Part shown: piece after piece, positions 24,963-31,436 of the stretch
Layout of the letters: every line of letters begins with the position of its first letter
Numbering within the stretch: the stretch's first letter is position 1
The notes under the pieces: generated by a model
The model's database searches: none
Told to the model about the DNA's origin: nothing
What the model saw: the letters and a program-made list of their open reading frames with translations, nothing else
NCBI GenBank assembly: GCA_900544865.1
Contig: UQXA01000026.1
Coordinates: 1 to 31,436, forward strand
DNA: 31,436 nt
Direction of reading: 5' to 3'
Source: an uncultured Collinsella sp.
GTDB lineage: Bacteria; Actinomycetota; Coriobacteriia; Coriobacteriales; Coriobacteriaceae
Position numbers and translations under genes: made by a program

Positions 24963-25040
24963 TTACAGGCCGAACTTGGGGCCCTTGTTGTCGTCCTTGA
25001 GGTCGGCGGTGTCCACTCGTAGGGCGTGCGTTACGCGATT
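24963..25040 (-). pseudogene. Possible C-terminal remnant of a lost gene
   Basis: On the minus strand a frame ends NRVTHALRVDTADLKDD then NKGPKFGL and TAA. The last ~16 codons (GCC GAC CTC AAG GAC GAC AAC AAG and so on) have exactly the codon bias of highly expressed genes in this window, yet no start codon is available before a TGA about 20 codons further upstream. It may be the tail of a gene deleted between mntH and gltB. I do not recognise the protein, and the stretch could also be chance. Confidence 0.3.
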
Positions 25041-25129
25041 GTTTCGAAACGGGCGGGAAACACAACGGGCCGGTGATGCTCCTAGTATGCCTATTCAACT
25101 GATTGTCTAATATTTAGGGGAGGATCGCG

Positions 25130-28100
25130 ATGCAGGCAGATTCCGCTCAGCAGCAGGGCCTTTATCGCCCCGAATTCGATCACGATGCGTGTGGCATCGG
25201 CGCGCTTGCCGATATCAACGGTGAGCGCCATCACCAGATTCTGGACGATGCGCTGTCCATTCTGGTCAACTTGGAGCACCGCGGCGGCACGGGACTTGAG
25301 AAGAACACCGGCGACGGCGCCGGCATCCTGTTTCAGGTTCCGCATCACTTTTTCCGCAAAGAGGCTCAAAAGTGCGGCCAGATTCTGCCGGCAGAGGGCG
25401 ACTATGGCGTGGCCATGCTGTTCTTCCCGCAGGACGACAAGGGCGTAGAGGATGCCCGTCGCGTGTTTGAGGAGGGCTGCGCCGAGGCCGGCGTGCCGCT
25501 GCTTTTTTGGCGCGAGGTGCCGGTCGACCCGCACGATTTGGGCGAGACGGCCCGCGCCTGCATGCCCACCATCTTGCAGGCCTTCCTGGGCCGTCCGGAC
25601 GACACGCCCGCCGGCGATGCCTTCGAGCGTCGTCTGTACGTGTGCCGCCGCACCATCGAGAAGAAGGCCGACGTCGAGTTTGCCCTGCGCGACAAGATCT
25701 TCTATGTGTGCTCCATGAGCTCGCGCACCATCGTGTACAAGGGTATGCTGGTCGCCACGCAGATGCGCCGCTTCTTCATCGATCTCAACGACGCCGCCGT
25801 CAAGACGGCCGTGGCGCTCGTCCACTCGCGCTACTCCACCAACACCACGCCCAGCTGGGAACGCGCGCACCCCAACCGTTATATCATCCATAACGGCGAG
25901 ATCAACACCCTCAAGGGCAACGTCAACTGGATCCGCGCCCGCGAGCCCAACCTGTACAGTCCCGTGCTGCAGCATGATCTTGAGCGCGTGATGCCCATCA
26001 TCAACCGCGAGGGCTCCGATTCCGCGATTCTGGACAACGTGCTTGAGTTTTTGGTCATGAACGGTCGCCCGCTTACGCGTGCCGCGTCCATGCTGTTGCC
26101 CGAGCCGTGGGACCACAACGACAGCCTGAGTGAGGAGCGCCGCGCCTACGACGCTTACCAGTCCATGCTCATGGAGCCGTGGGATGGCCCGGCGGCCATC
26201 GCCTTTACCGACGGTCGCACGCTGGGTGCCGCCCTCGACCGTAACGGCCTGCGTCCCGCCCGCTACTATGTGACGCGCGACGGTCGCTTTATGCTGGCAA
26301 GCGAGGTGGGCACCATCGAGGTGAGCCCCGAGAACATCCTGACGAGCGGCTGTCTGGGACCGGGCCAGATGCTCGAGGTCGATTTTGCCCGCGGCCGCGT
26401 CATCTACAACGACGAGCTGCGCGCCCGTTACGCCAAGGAAAAGCCCTATCGCGACTGGATCGCCGAGGAGACGCTGACCGTCGACGCGCTCGACAAGCCC
26501 GTCGCGCCCACGCCCGCCGAGGATACCGAGGTGCCCGCCGCCGTGCGCATGGCCAAGCTCGGGTATCACTGGGATGATGTTGACGAAGTCGTGCGTCCCA
26601 TGGCCCAGCAGGGCAAGGCCCCGCTCGCCTCGATGGGCATCGATGCGCCGCTGGCCTGCCTGTCCAAGAAGACGCGCTCGTTCTTCGACTACTTCTATCA
26701 GCTGTTCGCCCAGGTCACGAACCCGCCGATCGATGCCCTGCGCGAGCATATGGTCACCTCGACCACGCTCTACCTGGGCAACCACGGCAACCTGCTCGAG
26801 GATTCCCGCACGGCCTGCCAGCTGGTGCGCTTGGAGCGTCCGCTGCTGAGCGAGGAGGAGTTCGAGCGTATCTGCGCCATCGACCGCGTGGGCTTTAAGA
26901 CCCGCCGTTTCCGTGCCGTGTACCGCCGCGACGCCGGCGAGGGCGCGCTGCAGGCTGCGCTCAAGCAGCTTGCAGAGGATGTTGAGGCTGCGGTCCGCGA
27001 CGGCGTGAACATCGTGGTGTTGAGCGATCGCGCCGCTGCGGGTGAGGTGCCCGTGCCGTCGCTGCTCGCCGTGGGCTGCGTGCACAACCACCTGATCCGC
27101 GCCGGCGTGCGTACCTTTGCCGACATCGTGGTGGAGTGCGGCGACGCCGTGTCTCCGCACGACTTTGCGGCACTGGTGGGCTACTCCGCGAGTGGCATCT
27201 ATCCGTACAACGCACATGCGTGCATCCGCGATCTGGCGGCACGCGGCGACCTGGACGTGACGGCCGAGCAGGGCATCGCCAACTACAACAAGGCTGCGAC
27301 CGCCGGCATCGTTTCCATCATGTCCAAGATGGGCATCTCCACGGTGCAGAGCTACCATTCGGCGCAGATCTTCGAGGCCGTGGGCTTCACTCCGGAGTTC
27401 GTCAACGTGTACTTCGCCGGCACGGTGAGCCGTGTGGGCGGTATGGGTGTCGAGGACGTCGAGCGCGAGCAGAATGAGCGCTACGACGCCGCGCTCGCTA
27501 TCCTTAAGAGCCCGGCTCCCGATCAGCTGCCCACGTTGGGTCTGACCAAGTGGCGCCCGCTCGGCGGCGAGGATCACCTCATCGATCCGCAGACTGTCTA
27601 CTTGCTGCGGACCGCCTGCCGTGAGGACAGCTACGACACCTTTAAGGAGTACAGCGCCCGCCTGCACCGCACCGGCCGTGCCGTGCGCCTGCGCGACCTG
27701 CTGGACTTTGATGCCGGCGGCCGCACCCCGGTGGCACTCGACGAGGTCGAGCCCGCGCTCAACATCGTTCGCCGCTTTAACACCGGCGCCATGTCGTACG
27801 GTTCCATCAGCAAGGAAGCACACGAGTGCATGGCCATCGCCATGAACCGCCTGCACGGCCGTTCCAACTCGGGCGAGGGCGGCGAGGATCCGCGCCGCGA
27901 GACCCCGCTGGCTAACGGTGACTCCAAGAATTCCGCCATCAAGCAGGTGGCAAGCGCGCGCTTTGGCGTGACGAGCCGCTACCTGTGCAGCGCCTTTGAG
28001 ATTCAGATCAAGATGGCCCAGGGCGCCAAGCCCGGCGAGGGCGGCCACCTGCCCGGCAAGAAGGTCTACCCCTGGATCGCCGAGGTCCGTCAGTCCACGC

Positions 28101-29827
28101 CCGGCATCGGCCTGATCTCGCCTCCGCCGCACCACGACATCTACTCCATCGAGGACCTGGCGGAGCTTATCTTCGATCTTAAGAACGCCAACCCCGGCGC
28201 ACGCGTGTCGGTCAAGCTGGTCAGCGAGGCCGGCGTCGGCACCATCGCCACCGGTGTGGCCAAGGGTGCCGCCGACAAGATCTTGATCAGCGGCCACAAC
28301 GGCGGCTCCGGTGCTGCGGCGCGCGATTCGATCTGGCACGCCGGTCTGCCGCTGGAGCTTGGCCTTGCCGAGGCCCAGCAGACGCTGCTGCAAAACGGCC
28401 TGCGCTCACGCGTGGTGCTCGAAGCCGACGGCAAGCTCATGGACGGCACCGATGTCGCCGTCGCCTGCCTGCTGGGTGCCGAGGAGTTTGGCTTTGCGAC
28501 CATGCCGCTCATCTCCATGGGCTGCCTTATGCAGCGCGACTGCCAGCAGGATACCTGCCCGGCCGGCATCGCCACGCAAAACTGTCGCCTGCGTCGCGGC
28601 TTCCGCGGCAAGCCCGAGCACGTCGAGCACTTTATGCTCTTTGTTGCCGAGCAGCTGCGCGAGGTCATGGCGAGCCTGGGCTTCCGCACCGTCGACGAGA
28701 TGGTCGGCCATCCCGAGTGCTTGCGCCAGATTGAGGTCCCGGGCAACCGCAAGGCCAACCTGCTCGATCTGTCGCCCGTGCTGGCGAGCGCGACCTGCGA
28801 GTTCGGTGCCCACATCCCGGGTGCCGACGGTCGTCACTTCCTGCCGCAGATGGCTGCGGACAGCGAGCTCGAAAAGACGCTCGACTCCACGTTGTTTGTG
28901 CCCTATACGGCCGATGCCCGTGCGCACCTGCGTCCGATTCGCTTCCGCGCCGATATCGCCAACGTCAACCGCTGCGTGGGCACCATCTTGGGCAACGCGG
29001 TGACCAAGGCGCATCCCGAGGGCCTGCCCGCCGGCTCCATCACCATCGATTGCGATGGTTCGGCCGGTCAGAGCTTTGGCGCCTTCCTGCCGCGCGGCAT
29101 TACGCTCAACGTGTGCGGCGACGCCAACGACTACTTTGGCAAGGGCCTTTCGGGCGGCGAGGTGTCGGTGCGCCCCAACCCGCATGCGACCTACAAGTTC
29201 GACGAGAACATCATCGTGGGCAACGTTGCGTTCTTTGGCGCTACGAGTGGCCGCGGCTTCATTAACGGCCTGGCCGGCCAGCGCTTTGGCGTACGCAACT
29301 CCGGTGCCACGGTGGTGGTCGAGGGCTGCGGCAACCATGGCTGCGAGTACATGACGGGAGGTCTGGCGCTCATCCTGGGCGAGGTCGGGCAGAACTTCGC
29401 CGCCGGCATGACGGGCGGCGTGGCTTACGTCTTTGACCAGTACGGCACGCTCGATGCCCGTGTGAACCACGAGAGCGTTGAGCTTAAAGCCCCGACGGCC
29501 GGTGAGCTGGCGCAGATTCGTGCGCTCGTCCAGGAGCACGTGGACGCGACGCAGAGCCCGCGCGGCATTAAGTTGCTCTACAGCTTTGAGACGATGAGCA
29601 AGCACTTTGTGAAGGTCATTCCGACCGAGTACGAGCGCGTGCTGGCGATTGTCGCCGCCGCCGAGGCCGTCGGCAAGACGCATGAGCAGGCCGAGGAGCT
29701 GGCGTTTGACATTGTGACCGGTCGCGCCGACGCCGCCGATGTCGCTCGCTTTGATGTGGCGGGTGGTGTCGCTGGCGCTGTGCCCGCCGCCGCCAGCTCT
29801 GTTGCTTCGACCAAGAAGGAGGCGTAA
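25130..29827 (+). CDS. gltB: Glutamate synthase, large subunit
   Basis: GltB makes glutamate from 2-oxoglutarate using ammonia released from glutamine. The 1565-residue protein has the expected domain order: an N-terminal class II glutaminase (about 21-430) whose nucleophile is Cys21 in DHDACGIGAL, exposed after removal of a 20-residue propeptide; the central domain (about 480-790); the FMN-binding synthase domain (about 850-1270) with GAMSYGSISKEAHE and SVKLVSEAGVG and the [3Fe-4S] cysteines Cys1132, Cys1138 and Cys1143; and the C-terminal beta-helix domain (about 1290-1540) with repeated Gly-rich turns. GGGGAGG precedes ATG 25130. gltD follows after 5 bases, so the two form an operon. The promoter was not identified with confidence; TAATAT lies about 20 bases upstream of the start. 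The tandem 80-nt repeats lie further upstream. Confidence 0.97.
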   Translation: MQADSAQQQGLYRPEFDHDACGIGALADINGERHHQILDDALSILVNLEHRGGTGLEKNTGDGAGILFQVPHHFFRKEAQKCGQILPAEGDYGVAMLFFPQDDKGVEDARRVFEEGCAEAGVPLLFWREVPVDPHDLGETARACMPTILQAFLGRPDDTPAGDAFERRLYVCRRTIEKKADVEFALRDKIFYVCSMSSRTIVYKGMLVATQMRRFFIDLNDAAVKTAVALVHSRYSTNTTPSWERAHPNRYIIHNGEINTLKGNVNWIRAREPNLYSPVLQHDLERVMPIINREGSDSAILDNVLEFLVMNGRPLTRAASMLLPEPWDHNDSLSEERRAYDAYQSMLMEPWDGPAAIAFTDGRTLGAALDRNGLRPARYYVTRDGRFMLASEVGTIEVSPENILTSGCLGPGQMLEVDFARGRVIYNDELRARYAKEKPYRDWIAEETLTVDALDKPVAPTPAEDTEVPAAVRMAKLGYHWDDVDEVVRPMAQQGKAPLASMGIDAPLACLSKKTRSFFDYFYQLFAQVTNPPIDALREHMVTSTTLYLGNHGNLLEDSRTACQLVRLERPLLSEEEFERICAIDRVGFKTRRFRAVYRRDAGEGALQAALKQLAEDVEAAVRDGVNIVVLSDRAAAGEVPVPSLLAVGCVHNHLIRAGVRTFADIVVECGDAVSPHDFAALVGYSASGIYPYNAHACIRDLAARGDLDVTAEQGIANYNKAATAGIVSIMSKMGISTVQSYHSAQIFEAVGFTPEFVNVYFAGTVSRVGGMGVEDVEREQNERYDAALAILKSPAPDQLPTLGLTKWRPLGGEDHLIDPQTVYLLRTACREDSYDTFKEYSARLHRTGRAVRLRDLLDFDAGGRTPVALDEVEPALNIVRRFNTGAMSYGSISKEAHECMAIAMNRLHGRSNSGEGGEDPRRETPLANGDSKNSAIKQVASARFGVTSRYLCSAFEIQIKMAQGAKPGEGGHLPGKKVYPWIAEVRQSTPGIGLISPPPHHDIYSIEDLAELIFDLKNANPGARVSVKLVSEAGVGTIATGVAKGAADKILISGHNGGSGAAARDSIWHAGLPLELGLAEAQQTLLQNGLRSRVVLEADGKLMDGTDVAVACLLGAEEFGFATMPLISMGCLMQRDCQQDTCPAGIATQNCRLRRGFRGKPEHVEHFMLFVAEQLREVMASLGFRTVDEMVGHPECLRQIEVPGNRKANLLDLSPVLASATCEFGAHIPGADGRHFLPQMAADSELEKTLDSTLFVPYTADARAHLRPIRFRADIANVNRCVGTILGNAVTKAHPEGLPAGSITIDCDGSAGQSFGAFLPRGITLNVCGDANDYFGKGLSGGEVSVRPNPHATYKFDENIIVGNVAFFGATSGRGFINGLAGQRFGVRNSGATVVVEGCGNHGCEYMTGGLALILGEVGQNFAAGMTGGVAYVFDQYGTLDARVNHESVELKAPTAGELAQIRALVQEHVDATQSPRGIKLLYSFETMSKHFVKVIPTEYERVLAIVAAAEAVGKTHEQAEELAFDIVTGRADAADVARFDVAGGVAGAVPAAASSVASTKKEA

Positions 29828-29832
29828 GTGCC

Positions 29833-31314
<1,482 letters not shown>

Positions 31315-31344
31315 GGCGGCTGTTCACAATTGAATCGTCAAGGG

Positions 31345-31406
31345 CTGTCCCCAACTGCCGGCACATAAGGAACGTCCCCAAGTGCCGGCACTTGGGGACG
31401 TTCCTT
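31345..31406. repeat. GTCCC-core palindromic repeat with a 40-bp perfect palindrome
   Basis: Bases 31367-31406 are a perfect 40-bp palindrome: the half-site AAGGAACGTCCCCAAGTGCC followed by its exact complement, then TTAA. It is preceded by a partial copy (CTGTCCCCAAC then TGCCGGCA). The two TGCCGGCA blocks (31356 and 31383) flank a core ending in CGTCCCC. It can double as the gltD terminator. The remaining 30 bases of the window hold nothing I can name. Confidence 0.85.
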
Positions 31407-31436
31407 TTAATATGAGCAGGACATTGTCAAGAGGCA

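Noticed and set aside
25091..28393. A 1100-codon open frame on the minus strand opposite gltB
   Set aside because: Same artefact of codon bias; gltB is unambiguous and the antisense translation has no recognisable domain.

Overview
The window is GC-rich, densely coded bacterial chromosome with strong C/G third-position bias. The gene set and style fit an actinobacterium of the class Coriobacteriia, and a Collinsella-like gut species is my best guess. Points in favour are a transketolase split into two genes, FtsEX, a complete MurNAc salvage cluster and many palindromic intergenic repeats. The assignment is inferred from protein style and context, not from a database match.

Layout. 1-5.3 kb: the 3' end of an unknown gene, rpmE (L31 with an Ala/Lys/Glu-rich tail), then secA-prfB joined by a one-base stop/start overlap. 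5.3-8.3 kb: a YitT-family membrane protein and the N- and C-terminal transketolase subunits. 8.3-8.77 kb: a non-coding stretch packed with palindromes. 8.77-13.2 kb: ftsE-ftsX (overlapping; FtsE has a long Pro/Ala/Gln-rich N-terminal extension) and rnr (RNase R). 13.3-14.6 kb: an orphan serine recombinase and a VanZ-like membrane protein. 14.8-19.3 kb: a MurNAc / MurNAc-GlcNAc recovery cluster (RpiR-type regulator, murQ, a MurP-like PTS EIIBC, a MupG-like glycosidase). 19.3-20.4 kb: an ArsC/Spx-family protein converging on a short minus-strand gene. 20.5-22.3 kb: tRNA-Gln(CTG), tRNA-Glu(CTC), a TPR-like protein and smpB. 22.4-23.3 kb: a flavin reductase and a 47-residue rubredoxin. 23.3-24.6 kb: mntH on the minus strand. 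25.1-31.3 kb: gltB-gltD (glutamate synthase).

Most genes are housekeeping: secretion, termination and rescue of translation, division, RNA decay, pentose phosphate metabolism and ammonia assimilation. The MurNAc cluster forms one pathway: PTS uptake and phosphorylation of the wall sugar, cleavage of the phosphorylated disaccharide, etherase conversion to GlcNAc-6-phosphate, and local regulation by an RpiR-family protein.

The unusual layer is between the genes. At least five unrelated families of palindromic elements occupy the intergenic gaps. They include two exact-period tandem arrays: three 80-nt units upstream of gltB and three 62-nt units between convergent genes. A modular family has interchangeable stem arms around a core ending in GTCCC, a two-copy family starts GTTGCGGTG, and one 123-nt hairpin has 28-nt arms. 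One array shows a compensatory base-pair change in its stem. No transposase for these elements lies in the window. They are the best candidates here for an undescribed system. A second lead is a release factor 2 with SPT in place of the usual SPF recognition tripeptide, in a window where only 2 of 25 genes end in TGA.
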